From Acidimicrobiia bacterium (lineage in GTDB: Bacteria; Actinomycetota; Acidimicrobiia; IMCC26256), in NCBI GenBank assembly GCA_023262065.1, contig JALRDW010000262.1:1-5490 (forward strand): a stretch of DNA of 5,490 nucleotides. Direction: 5' to 3'. Position numbers and translations under genes: made by a program. Every line of letters begins with the position of its first letter. The first letter of the stretch is position 1. Under the pieces are notes generated by a model. That model was not told the DNA's origin. It saw only the letters and a list, made by a program, of their open reading frames with translations, and made no database searches. Below, piece after piece: positions 1 through 5,490 of this stretch.

Positions 1-468
1 GAGGAGGTCGATGGCCTGCTCGCAGGCCGGCGTGAGGGATTCGTCGGCGAGTGCCTCGCGGCAGGCCGCCTCGGTCCTCCGGACACTCGCCCGATCGGCC
101 TCGATGCGCGCGGCCTGGTTCTCCTCGTTGGCCGCGAACGCCCGGAACTCGGCCGCCTTGGCGGTGAAGGTCTCCTGATCGTCGATCTCCCACGCGTCGA
201 TCGCGTCGATCGCCGCGTTGAAGGCATCGATGTGGCCGCTGGCAAGGACGGCGAGGTCGTTCGAGGCTGCGTCAGCGGCGTCGATCGCGGCATCACACAG
301 CGCTCGGGTGACCTTGCGACTCGTGGTGGTCGAGGAGGGTGTCACCTCCCCGTCGGACTCTGCGGAGCCGGAGCCACAGGCGGTGAGGATGAGGGCACCG
401 GCGGTGAAGCAGGCCGCGAGGCGCACGCGTCGTCGGGTGCGGCGCAGGGTGGTCGGGTGCTGGGTCAT
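1..468 (-). CDS. Putative secreted lipoprotein, 3' end outside window
   Basis: I do not recognise a family. Reading the minus strand from the ATG at 468 gives 156 codons open to the window edge, so the C-terminus is missing. The N-terminus is a lipoprotein signal peptide: a basic n-region (residues 9-16, RRTRRRVR), a short hydrophobic stretch (17-30) and the lipobox L28-T-A-C31, so Cys31 should be lipidated and anchor the protein on the outer face of the membrane. The T-R-R-R-V n-region resembles a Tat signal, but Sec export is equally possible. After Cys31 come a Gly/Ser/Thr-rich linker (32-50) and an Ala/Asp/Glu-rich, probably helical region with Cys58, Cys136 and Cys149, which could form disulfides. 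A GAGGAG Shine-Dalgarno lies about 6 nt before the ATG and supports the start. The gene is divergent from the riboflavin operon and need not be functionally linked. The lipoprotein call is firm; the function is unknown. Confidence 0.8.
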   Translation of the reverse strand, partial: MTQHPTTLRRTRRRVRLAACFTAGALILTACGSGSAESDGEVTPSSTTTSRKVTRALCDAAIDAADAASNDLAVLASGHIDAFNAAIDAIDAWEIDDQETFTAKAAEFRAFAANEENQAARIEADRASVRRTEAACREALADESLTPACEQAIDLL

Positions 469-518
469 GGGGTCTCCTCGGTTCGCGCCCACGGGGGTGG
501 GACGTGCGCGATGGTGCG

Positions 519-532
519 GTGACGGTTGTCAC
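519..532. repeat. Small perfect inverted repeat in divergent intergenic region
   Basis: GTGAC-GGTT-GTCAC is a perfect 5-4-5 inverted repeat, about 50 bp upstream of the lipoprotein start and about 90 bp upstream of the candidate rib promoter. It could be a regulator site for the lipoprotein gene. A repeat this short can occur by chance, and no matching second copy was seen nearby. Confidence 0.2.
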
Positions 533-603
533 GGTCGGCAGGGCCATCCGGCCCCGGAGCGCCGACGCGCGGCGACGCACTCACCGCGCCGCGTGCGAGC
601 GGA

Positions 604-629
604 GTGACAGTCGGCCCCGGTGGTACCGT
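604..629 (+). promoter_or_regulatory. Candidate riboflavin operon promoter (extended -10)
   Basis: TGG-TACCGT at 621-629 fits an extended -10 (TGn followed by TAnnnT). GTGACA at 604-609 resembles a -35 element, but the spacer is only 14 nt, shorter than the usual 16-18, so the extended -10 would have to carry most of the recognition. Transcription would start near 636, giving an untranslated leader of about 285 nt that contains the whole FMN aptamer. The position is right for a riboswitch-controlled operon. The assignment rests on motif and position only. Confidence 0.4.
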
Positions 630-652
630 TCCTCCCCACAAGTTCGAAGCGA

Positions 653-801
653 ACCCTCGGGGTATGGGTGAGAGTCCCGACCGGCGGTGATCCCGACATC
701 CGACCCGGATGATCGGGCAGCCCGCGAACCCGGCGCCGCCAGCGTCGGGCCGACCAGGTGAGAACCCTGGGCCGACGGTCAGAGTCCGGATGGGAGAGGG
801 T
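653..801 (+). promoter_or_regulatory. FMN riboswitch aptamer (RFN element)
   Basis: This RNA element binds flavin mononucleotide and represses the riboflavin genes when FMN is plentiful. Conserved RFN blocks appear in order: GGGGTATGGGTGAGAGTCCC, then GACCGGCGGTGAT, AGCCCGCGA, GCCGACGGTCAGAGTCCGGA and TGGGAGAGGG. The closing helix P1 is a perfect 6-bp pairing of 653-658 (ACCCTC) with 796-801 (GAGGGT). Three internal hairpins are visible: 692-702 with 706-717 (11 bp, one bulged A, 3-nt loop), 729-736 with 742-749 (8 bp including one G-U), and 754-758 with 766-770 (CCAGG/CCTGG). Variable stems that keep pairing while conserved loops keep their sequence are strong support. It sits directly upstream of ribD in the same orientation. 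Confidence 0.96.
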
Positions 802-879
802 GGCGACGAGCACATCGGAGTCGACCGTGGCCGGCGCGCCCGCTGGCCGCGCTCGCCGTCGTGTCGCTCGGCCGTCGCG

Positions 880-919
880 TCCCCATCGCACCCCATCGGG
901 TCGTGATGGGTGAGGACCG
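880..919 (+). promoter_or_regulatory. Candidate riboswitch expression platform and ribD RBS
   Basis: No GC hairpin followed by a U-tract occurs between the aptamer and ribD, so control is more likely at translation. CCCCATCG occurs twice (881-888 and 891-898). The second copy, with two flanking bases, pairs with GATGGGTG at 905-912 to make an 8-bp hairpin (889-912, one bulged C) that ends at the Shine-Dalgarno region AGGA (913-916). The same GATGGG occurs in the aptamer's 3' segment (789-794), so a CCCCATC copy could pair with either site. This suggests a ligand-dependent swap that hides or frees the ribD ribosome-binding site. The pairings are seen in the sequence; the switching is inference. 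Confidence 0.45.
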
Positions 920-2044
920 ATGGTGACGACGACCGATGAGCATGCGATGGAGCGGGCCCTGGCCGTCGCGGCGTGCGCCCGTCGCATCGCCCCGCCGAAC
1001 CCGTGGGTCGGCTGCGTGATCGTCGGAGCCGACGGCGCCGTGGTCGGTGAGGGAGCGACGCAGTCGCCCGGCGGCGCCCACGCCGAGGTCGGCGCGCTCG
1101 CCGCAGCCGGCGCCGCTGCCCGCGGGGCCACCGCGTACGTGACCCTCGAGCCCTGCGCCCACCACGGCCGCACCCCGCCCTGCACCGACGCGCTCCTCGC
1201 GGCCGGCGTCGCACGGGTCGTCGTGGCGATCGAGGACCCGGATCCGCAGGTCGCCGGGCGCGGGATCGCCCGGCTGCGGGAGGCCGGCATCGACGTCGAG
1301 GTGGGGTGCCGGGCGGAGGCCGCCACCGCGCTGCTCGCGCCCTACCTGCATCAGCGGCGCACAGGTCGCGCCTTCGCGCTGCTCAAGACGGCGACGAGCC
1401 TCGACGGGCGGAGCGCGGCCGCCGACGGCACCTCGCAGTGGATCACCGGGCCGGAGGCCCGCCTCGACGCGCACGGGATCCGGGCGGAGTCCCAGGCCGT
1501 CATCGTCGGCTCCGGCACTGCGCTCGCCGACCGCCCGAGCCTCACCGCACGTGACTGCGAGCCGCCGGCCGAGCGCCAGCCCCGCCGCGTGCTCCTCGAT
1601 GCGAGCGGGCGCGTGCCGGCCGAGGGCCCGCTCTTCGATGTGGCGCTCGGTGCGCCCCTCGTGTTCACCACCACGGCTGCGCCGGCGAGCCGGGTCGATG
1701 AGTGGCGGGCCGCCGGCGCCGACATCGAGACGGTCGATCCGCAAGGGGGTGGTGTGCACCTCGAGCAGGTCCTCGTGGCGCTCGCGCAGCGCCACGGCGT
1801 CGTGCAGGCGATGGTCGAGGGGGGTGCGGCGCTCCACGGCGCGTTCCTCGACCTCGGCCTCGCCGATCGCGTCGTCGCCTACGTCGCCCCGATCCTCCTC
1901 GGACGCGAGGCCCGTCCGGCCTTCGACCTCGCCGGGCCCGCCACCCTGGGCGACGCGACGCGTTGGCGCATCACCGACACCGTCGCGTTCGGTGCGGACG
2001 TCCGAATCACGCTCGACCCGATCCCGACCGCGGAGGTCGCCTGA
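920..2044 (+). CDS. ribD: Bifunctional riboflavin-specific deaminase/reductase RibD
   Basis: This cytosolic enzyme deaminates 2,5-diamino-6-ribosylamino-4(3H)-pyrimidinone 5'-phosphate, then reduces the ribosyl chain with NADPH to 5-amino-6-ribitylamino-uracil phosphate. The N-terminal cytidine-deaminase-like domain (about 8-145) has the zinc ligands H54 in HAE (54-56), C79 in LEPC and C88 after the HHGRTPP stretch, with E56 as proton shuttle. The C-terminal reductase domain (about 150-368) has KTATSLDGR (156-164), SQWITGPEA (172-180), DRPSLTAR (204-211) and VEGG (299-302). At 374 residues both domains are complete and no key residue is missing. The start is slightly uncertain: AGGA at 913-916 is only 3 nt from ATG 920 but 6 nt from the adjacent GTG 923, so either codon may be used. 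It is the first gene after the FMN riboswitch and its stop overlaps the ribE start by one base. Confidence 0.96.
   Translation: MVTTTDEHAMERALAVAACARRIAPPNPWVGCVIVGADGAVVGEGATQSPGGAHAEVGALAAAGAAARGATAYVTLEPCAHHGRTPPCTDALLAAGVARVVVAIEDPDPQVAGRGIARLREAGIDVEVGCRAEAATALLAPYLHQRRTGRAFALLKTATSLDGRSAAADGTSQWITGPEARLDAHGIRAESQAVIVGSGTALADRPSLTARDCEPPAERQPRRVLLDASGRVPAEGPLFDVALGAPLVFTTTAAPASRVDEWRAAGADIETVDPQGGGVHLEQVLVALAQRHGVVQAMVEGGAALHGAFLDLGLADRVVAYVAPILLGREARPAFDLAGPATLGDATRWRITDTVAFGADVRITLDPIPTAEVA
2032..2036 (+). promoter_or_regulatory. Shine-Dalgarno of ribE
   Basis: GGAGG lies inside the ribD 3' end, 7 nt before ATG 2044. It fixes the ribE start there. The reading frame itself stays open upstream to at least 1702, but only the protein from 2044 begins with the family-typical MFTGIVEE. 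Confidence 0.85.
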
Positions 2045-2649
2045 TGTTCACCGGCATCGTGGAGGAACTCGGCACGGTCCGGGCCGTCACCCCGAGAGCG
2101 GGCGGCGCCCGCATCGAGATCTCGGCGACGACCGTGCTCTCCGACGCCGTGCTCGGCGCGTCGATCGCCGTGAACGGCTGCTGCCTCACGGTCGTCGAGT
2201 TCACCGACTCGTGGTGGGCCGCCGACGCCGTCACCGAGACCCTGGACCGCACCGCGCTCGGTTCGCTGCGATCCGGTTCGCCGGTCAACCTCGAGCGTCC
2301 GGTGCGCCTCGCCGACCGCCTCGGCGGCCACATCGTGCAGGGACACGTCGACGGGGTCGGATCGCTCGTCGCGCGCGACGCCTTGGATGACGGGTCGACC
2401 CGCATGCGGTTCGCAGCGCCGTCCGGCCTGCTGCGCTACATCGTCGAGAAGGGGTCCATCACGGTCGACGGCATCAGCCTCACCGTGGCCGCGATCCACG
2501 ATGACGGGTTCGACATCGCCGTCATCCCGCACACGCTCGGTGTCACCACGCTCGGCCCGAAGGCGCCGGGCGACCCCGTCAACCTCGAGGTCGATGTCCT
2601 CGCCAAGTACGTCGAGCGCCTGCTCGGCACCGACCAAGGAGCATCCTGA
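2044..2649 (+). CDS. ribE: Riboflavin synthase alpha chain
   Basis: Catalyses dismutation of two 6,7-dimethyl-8-ribityllumazine molecules into riboflavin and 5-amino-6-ribitylaminouracil, the last step of the pathway; known members are trimers. The 201-residue length is usual for the family. It has two tandem lumazine-binding beta-barrel repeats. The first (about 1-95) opens with [10 protein letters not shown] and contains VNGCCLTV (43-50). The second (about 96-190) contains [11 protein letters not shown] (96-106) and [10 protein letters not shown] (139-148), matching the first repeat's NGCCLTV position. A short C-terminal helix (about 185-196) follows, which is the trimerisation element in known structures. 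ATG 2044 shares its A with the ribD TGA stop and has a strong Shine-Dalgarno, so translation is probably coupled. The same gene is called ribC in E. coli nomenclature. Confidence 0.97.
   Translation: MFTGIVEELGTVRAVTPRAGGARIEISATTVLSDAVLGASIAVNGCCLTVVEFTDSWWAADAVTETLDRTALGSLRSGSPVNLERPVRLADRLGGHIVQGHVDGVGSLVARDALDDGSTRMRFAAPSGLLRYIVEKGSITVDGISLTVAAIHDDGFDIAVIPHTLGVTTLGPKAPGDPVNLEVDVLAKYVERLLGTDQGAS
2636..2641 (+). promoter_or_regulatory. Shine-Dalgarno of ribBA
   Basis: AAGGAG in the last codons of ribE lies 7 nt before ATG 2649, which overlaps the ribE TGA by one base. The spacing equals that at the ribE and ribH junctions. Confidence 0.8.
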
Positions 2650-3878
2650 TGTCCTTCTCCCACATCGAGGCCGCGATCGACGCGGTGCGGCGGGGCGAGA
2701 TCGTCGTGGTGGTCGACGACGAGGATCGCGAGAACGAGGGCGACCTCATCATGGCGGCCGAACGGATCACCCCCGAGACCATGGGGTTCATGGTCCGCCA
2801 CACCTCGGGCGTCATCTGCATGCCGATGATGGGTGAGCGACTCGACGCCCTCAACATCCCGCTCATGGTCGTCGACAACACCGAGGCCCAGCGCACGGCG
2901 TTCACCGTGTCCGTCGACGCGGCCGACGGGGTTTCGACCGGCATCTCGGCCGCCGACCGGGCCCACACCGTGCGCACGCTCATCAACCCGCTGGCTCGGC
3001 CCTCCGACCTCGTGCGGCCGGGGCACATCTTCCCGCTGCGGTACCGCGAGGGCGGGGTGCTGAAGCGGGCCGGCCACACCGAGGCCGGGGTGGACCTCGC
3101 CCGTCTCGCCGGGCTCGAGCCGGCGGGCGTGCTCGCCGAGGTCGTGAACGACGACGGCACGATGGCCCGGATGCCCCAACTCGAGGTGTTCGCCGAGGAG
3201 CACGGTCTGCACCTCATCACGATCGCGGACCTCATCCGGTACCGGCGTCACGCCGAGAAGCTGGTGAAGCGGGTCAGCGAGGCGCGCATCCCGACCCAGC
3301 ACGGGGAGTTCACGGCCTACGTGTTCGAGAGCCTGCTCGACGGCGCCGAGCACATCGCCTTCACGATGGGCGACGTGTCGGGGGCCCAGGATGTGCTGGT
3401 CCGCGTGCATTCCGAGTGCCTCACCGGCGACATCTTCGGCTCGATGCGCTGCGACTGCGGTCCCCAGCTCGACGGCGCGCTCGCCCGGATCGCGGCCGAG
3501 GGCACGGGCGTCCTCGTCTACCTGCGGGGGCACGAGGGTCGGGGCATCGGCCTCGGTCACAAGTTGCGGGCCTACACGCTCCAGGACCAGGGCCGCGACA
3601 CCGTCGAAGCGAACGTCGAGCTCGGTCTCCCGGTCGACTCCCGGGAGTACGGGATCGGATCCCAGATCCTCGTCGACCTCGGCATCACGACGATGCGCCT
3701 CATGACGAACAACCCGTCGAAGTACGGCGGGCTCGAGGGGTTCGGCCTCGAGATCGTCGAGCGGGTCCCGCTCGAGGTCACCCCGAACGCGGAGAACATC
3801 GCATACCTGCGGGCGAAGGCCGAGAAGATGGGTCACCTCCTCGACCTCGAGGATGGTGCCCCGGAGGAGGAGGACTGA
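2649..3878 (+). CDS. ribBA: Fused DHBP synthase / GTP cyclohydrolase II RibBA
   Basis: The fusion makes both pathway precursors. The N-terminal RibB domain (about 1-202) converts ribulose 5-phosphate to 3,4-dihydroxy-2-butanone 4-phosphate and formate. It shows the acidic motif [10 protein letters not shown] (23-32) with its metal- and substrate-binding acids, RHTSG (50-54), [12 protein letters not shown] (93-104), RPGHIFPL (123-130) and GHTEA with the metal ligand H143. The C-terminal RibA domain (about 208-400) hydrolyses GTP to the diaminopyrimidine, formate and pyrophosphate. It has the zinc cysteines C257 in HSECLTGD, C268 and C270 in RCDCG, then GHEGRGIG (294-301), [12 protein letters not shown] (334-345) and LMTNNPSK (351-358). 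Length 409 is normal and both active sites look intact. The C-terminus ends in an acidic tail whose codons also form the ribH Shine-Dalgarno. One-base overlaps join it to ribE and ribH. Confidence 0.97.
   Translation: MSFSHIEAAIDAVRRGEIVVVVDDEDRENEGDLIMAAERITPETMGFMVRHTSGVICMPMMGERLDALNIPLMVVDNTEAQRTAFTVSVDAADGVSTGISAADRAHTVRTLINPLARPSDLVRPGHIFPLRYREGGVLKRAGHTEAGVDLARLAGLEPAGVLAEVVNDDGTMARMPQLEVFAEEHGLHLITIADLIRYRRHAEKLVKRVSEARIPTQHGEFTAYVFESLLDGAEHIAFTMGDVSGAQDVLVRVHSECLTGDIFGSMRCDCGPQLDGALARIAAEGTGVLVYLRGHEGRGIGLGHKLRAYTLQDQGRDTVEANVELGLPVDSREYGIGSQILVDLGITTMRLMTNNPSKYGGLEGFGLEIVERVPLEVTPNAENIAYLRAKAEKMGHLLDLEDGAPEEED
3863..3874 (+). promoter_or_regulatory. Extended purine-rich Shine-Dalgarno of ribH
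   Basis: GGAGGAGGAGGA offers several overlapping GGAGG registers before ATG 3878; the one at 3866-3870 has 7-nt spacing. It is the strongest ribosome-binding site in the window and is also the coding sequence of the acidic RibBA tail. Strong initiation would suit lumazine synthase, which other bacteria need as a large oligomer (pentamer or 60-mer). Confidence 0.75.
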
Positions 3879-4369
3879 TGGGGGAGTACTCGTTCCCGAC
3901 CGAGGGGCTCGACGCGTCGGGCCTGCGGGTCGCGATCGTCGTGAGCCGGTTCAACGAGGACATCACGGGTGCGCTCCTCGACGGGGCGCGCCGGGCGCTC
4001 ACCGATCACGGTCTCGCCGCTGACGCGCTCACGCTCGTATCGGTGCCCGGGGCCTACGAGCTGCCGCTCACGGCCAAGCAACTCGCCGGGCACGGGGCGG
4101 CCGACGCGGTGATCTGCCTCGGCGCCGTCGTCCGGGGCGACACGCCGCACTTCGACTACGTGGCCGGGGAGGCGGCCCGCGGGATCATGCAGGCCTCGCT
4201 CGACACCGGGATCCCGATCATCTTCGGGGTGCTCACCGTCGACACCCGTCAGCAGGCCGTGGAGCGGGTGGGCGGCTCCGAGGGCCACAAGGGCGAGGAG
4301 GCGGCGATCACGGCGATCGAGATGGCGAACCTCCTCGGTCGCCTGTCCGGCCGGGGCCACCGGGCCTGA
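3878..4369 (+). CDS. ribH: 6,7-dimethyl-8-ribityllumazine synthase (beta chain)
   Basis: Condenses 5-amino-6-ribitylaminouracil with 3,4-dihydroxy-2-butanone 4-phosphate to give lumazine, the substrate of RibE. The 163-residue protein has the full set of family motifs: VVSRFNE (21-27, ring-stacking F25), VPGAYELP (56-63), LGAVVRGDTPHFDYV (81-95) with catalytic H91, FGVLT (116-120) and the C-terminal GHKGEEAA (136-143). In the last motif an HKG replaces the commoner NKG; K138 is kept, so this is probably a lineage variant. I chose ATG 3878, which overlaps the ribBA stop, because it has a strong Shine-Dalgarno; the same frame is open far upstream inside ribBA. It is the last gene of the overlapping rib set. 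An 18-nt gap follows before hisG. Confidence 0.97.
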   Translation: MGEYSFPTEGLDASGLRVAIVVSRFNEDITGALLDGARRALTDHGLAADALTLVSVPGAYELPLTAKQLAGHGAADAVICLGAVVRGDTPHFDYVAGEAARGIMQASLDTGIPIIFGVLTVDTRQQAVERVGGSEGHKGEEAAITAIEMANLLGRLSGRGHRA

Positions 4370-4371
4370 CC

Positions 4372-4380
4372 TGTCAGAAT
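4372..4380 (+). promoter_or_regulatory. Candidate hisG promoter giving a leaderless mRNA
   Basis: TGT-CAGAAT is an extended -10-like box (4 of 6 matches to TATAAT, preceded by TGn) in the 18-nt gap between ribH and hisG. Its last T is 7 nt upstream of the hisG GTG, so transcription would begin at or next to the start codon. The gap contains no Shine-Dalgarno, which agrees with leaderless initiation, a mode common in actinobacteria. No convincing -35 box is visible. Confidence 0.4.
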
Positions 4381-4387
4381 CATCCCC

Positions 4388-5263
4388 GTGCTGCGACTCG
4401 TCCTCCCCAAGGGTTCCCTCGAACGGGCCACCCTCCAGCTCTTCGATGATGCCGACCTCCCCGTGTCACGGGGCTCCGACGTCGATTACAAGGGATCGAT
4501 CGACGACCCGCGGGTCATCGACGTCACGATCCTGCGGCCCCAGGAGATCCCGCGCTACGTGGCCGAGGGGCTCTTCGACGTCGGGATCACCGGGCGGGAC
4601 TGGATCGAGGAGACCGACTCGGCGGTCGAGACCCTGACCCCGCTCCACTACTCGAAGGCCACGGCCCGTCCCATCCGGATGGTGCTGGCGGTCGCCGGCG
4701 ACTCACCGGCGCGCAGTGTCGCCGACCTCCCTCCGGGCGTGCGGGTCCAGACCGAGTACCCGTCGCTCACCCGACGCTTCTTCGAGCAGCACGGGGTCGA
4801 GGCCGAGATCACGCTGTCCTACGGCGCGACCGAGGCGAAGATCCCGGAGATCGCGGACGCTGTGGTCGAGATCACCGAGACGGGTCGGGCGCTGCGCGCC
4901 GCCGGACTGCGGGTGCTCGACACGATCCTCGTGTCCCACACCGAACTCATCGCCAACCCCGCGGCCCACGCGGACCCCGCGAAGCGCAAGGCGATGGAGC
5001 AACTGCAGACGCTGCTCTCCGGTGCACTCGAGGCGCGCGGGCGCGTGCTCGTGAAGATGAACGTCGAGGAGTCGAGCCTCGACACGGTGATCGGACTGCT
5101 CCCGGCCCTGCGGTCGCCGACCGTCTCGAAGCTCTTCGGGGAGGAGGGGTACGCGGTCGAGACGGTCGTCGCCAAGACCGAGATCAACACCCTCATCCCG
5201 GCGTTGCGTGATGCCGGCGCGACCGGCATCATCGAACTCCCGATCGCCAAGATCGTCCAGTAG
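4388..5263 (+). CDS. hisG: ATP phosphoribosyltransferase, long form HisG
   Basis: Catalyses the first committed step of histidine synthesis, joining ATP and PRPP to form phosphoribosyl-ATP; it acts in the cytosol and long forms are hexamers inhibited by histidine. The catalytic part (about 1-213) begins LRLVLPKGSLE and shows GLFDVGITGRDWI (61-73), SYGATEAKIPEIAD (144-157) and the PRPP-binding loop ITETGRALRAAGL (162-174). The C-terminal 75 or so residues (from about 217, including VLVKMNVEESSLDTV, 220-234, and SPTVSKLF, 243-250) form the ACT-like regulatory domain, so no HisZ partner is needed. Length 291 is normal. The GTG start at 4388 gives the family N-terminus but lacks a Shine-Dalgarno. 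It follows ribH by 18 nt and precedes a cold-shock-like gene by 5 nt. No hisE lies between ribH and hisG. Confidence 0.96.
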   Translation: MLRLVLPKGSLERATLQLFDDADLPVSRGSDVDYKGSIDDPRVIDVTILRPQEIPRYVAEGLFDVGITGRDWIEETDSAVETLTPLHYSKATARPIRMVLAVAGDSPARSVADLPPGVRVQTEYPSLTRRFFEQHGVEAEITLSYGATEAKIPEIADAVVEITETGRALRAAGLRVLDTILVSHTELIANPAAHADPAKRKAMEQLQTLLSGALEARGRVLVKMNVEESSLDTVIGLLPALRSPTVSKLFGEEGYAVETVVAKTEINTLIPALRDAGATGIIELPIAKIVQ

Positions 5264-5268
5264 GGATC

Positions 5269-5475
5269 GTGCTCGGCACCGTCATCGAGTTCGACGAGCC
5301 CCGCGGCCTCGGTCTCATCGAGGGCGACGACGGCGAGCGCTACCCGTTCCACTGCACGCGGATCGCCGACGGCACGCGCACGGTCCCCGAGGGTGCACGC
5401 GTCGAGTTCGTCGTGATGGCCGGACCCGGCGGCCGCTGGGAGGCCGACGCGATCGCGTCGGCCGCGCCCGCCTGA
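5269..5475 (+). CDS. Divergent cold-shock-domain small protein
   Basis: A 68-residue protein with the outline of a single cold-shock (OB-fold) domain: GTVIEFDEPRGLGLIEGDDG (3-22), then YPFHCTRI (25-32), a DGTR loop (34-37) and a VEFVV strand (45-49). Compared with CspA (GxVKWFN, KGFGFI, VFVHF), the RNP1-like segment is RGLGLI (12-17) and the RNP2-like one YPFH (25-28). The usual Trp is Glu7 and both RNP1 Phe are Leu14 and Leu16, while Phe8, Phe27 and His28 remain. Single-stranded nucleic-acid stacking should therefore be weak or changed. The fold is inferred from pattern similarity and the function is not known. The gene starts at GTG 5269, 5 nt after the hisG TAG, with only a weak AGGGA upstream, so coupling to hisG translation is likely. 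It is complete within the window; the 15 bases after it show nothing recognisable. Confidence 0.75.
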   Translation: MLGTVIEFDEPRGLGLIEGDDGERYPFHCTRIADGTRTVPEGARVEFVVMAGPGGRWEADAIASAAPA

Positions 5476-5490
5476 TCCGTCGCTAGGCCT

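Noticed and set aside
566..595. 9-bp GC-rich hairpin (CGCGCGGCG with CGCCGCGTG, one G-U)
   Set aside because: It sits upstream of the rib promoter between divergent genes, where no terminator is expected, and has no T-tract. Such pairings are common by chance at this GC content.
709..906. 65-codon plus-strand open frame between the riboswitch start and ribD
   Set aside because: It lies inside the FMN aptamer and leader, has no ribosome-binding site and an Arg/Pro/Ser-rich composition typical of chance frames in high-GC DNA.
802..919. Intrinsic terminator as the riboswitch output
   Set aside because: GC-rich stems can be drawn around 825-860, but none is followed by a run of T, so transcriptional attenuation by an intrinsic terminator is not supported.
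779..1837. 352-codon minus-strand open frame opposite ribD and the leader
   Set aside because: It is antisense to a clear ribD and to the aptamer, with Arg/Gly/Ala-rich composition and no supporting motif.
1702..2043. N-terminal extension of riboflavin synthase from an upstream ATG
   Set aside because: The extension overlaps the ribD reductase domain and is Arg-rich nonsense. MFTGIVEE with a GGAGG at 7 nt marks 2044 as the start.
3528..3551. GHEGRGIG instead of QEGRGIG in the GTP cyclohydrolase II domain
   Set aside because: It looked like an active-site change, but the GHEGRGIG form is usual in actinobacterial RibA/RibBA proteins as I know them, and the zinc cysteines and following residues are intact.
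2436..3836. 466-codon minus-strand open frame opposite ribBA
   Set aside because: It is longer than ribBA itself, but it is antisense to a gene with every catalytic motif. Long antisense frames are expected from strong G/C third-position bias, and its protein has no recognisable motif.

Overview
The window is high-GC DNA with tightly packed, overlapping genes, and it looks like an actinobacterial chromosome. The gene set (FMN riboswitch, ribD, ribE, fused ribBA, ribH, long-form hisG), the GTG starts and the GHEGRGIG version of the GTP cyclohydrolase II motif fit Actinomycetota. A deep branch such as Acidimicrobiia is possible, but that placement is inference. I see no mobile element, CRISPR array, tRNA or rRNA.

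Layout. Positions 1-468 hold the start of a minus-strand lipoprotein gene that runs off the left edge. Positions 469-919 are the divergent intergenic region and riboflavin leader. It contains a candidate extended -10 promoter (621-629), a well-formed FMN riboswitch aptamer (653-801) and a tail in which a hairpin (889-912) abuts the ribD ribosome-binding site. Positions 920-4369 are a four-gene riboflavin operon, ribD-ribE-ribBA-ribH. All three internal junctions are the same one-base TGATG stop/start overlap, each with a strong Shine-Dalgarno placed 7 nt before the ATG. Positions 4388-5263 encode a long-form ATP phosphoribosyltransferase (hisG). It has no Shine-Dalgarno but has a -10-like box 7 nt before its GTG, as expected for a leaderless transcript. 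Positions 5269-5475 encode a 68-residue divergent cold-shock-domain protein, 5 nt after hisG.

How the genes work together. RibBA supplies both precursors: 3,4-dihydroxy-2-butanone 4-phosphate from ribulose 5-phosphate, and the pyrimidine from GTP. RibD deaminates and reduces the pyrimidine. RibH joins the two branches into lumazine. RibE dismutates lumazine to riboflavin. Only the pyrimidine phosphatase and the flavokinase/FAD synthetase (RibF) are missing from the set. The FMN riboswitch should close a feedback loop on the whole operon, probably at ribD translation initiation because no U-tract terminator is visible. HisG opens histidine biosynthesis and probably has its own promoter, with possible read-through from rib.

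No wholly new system is evident. The points most worth a second look are the competing pairings after the riboswitch, the leaderless hisG start, and the cold-shock-like protein that has lost most of its RNA-stacking aromatic residues.
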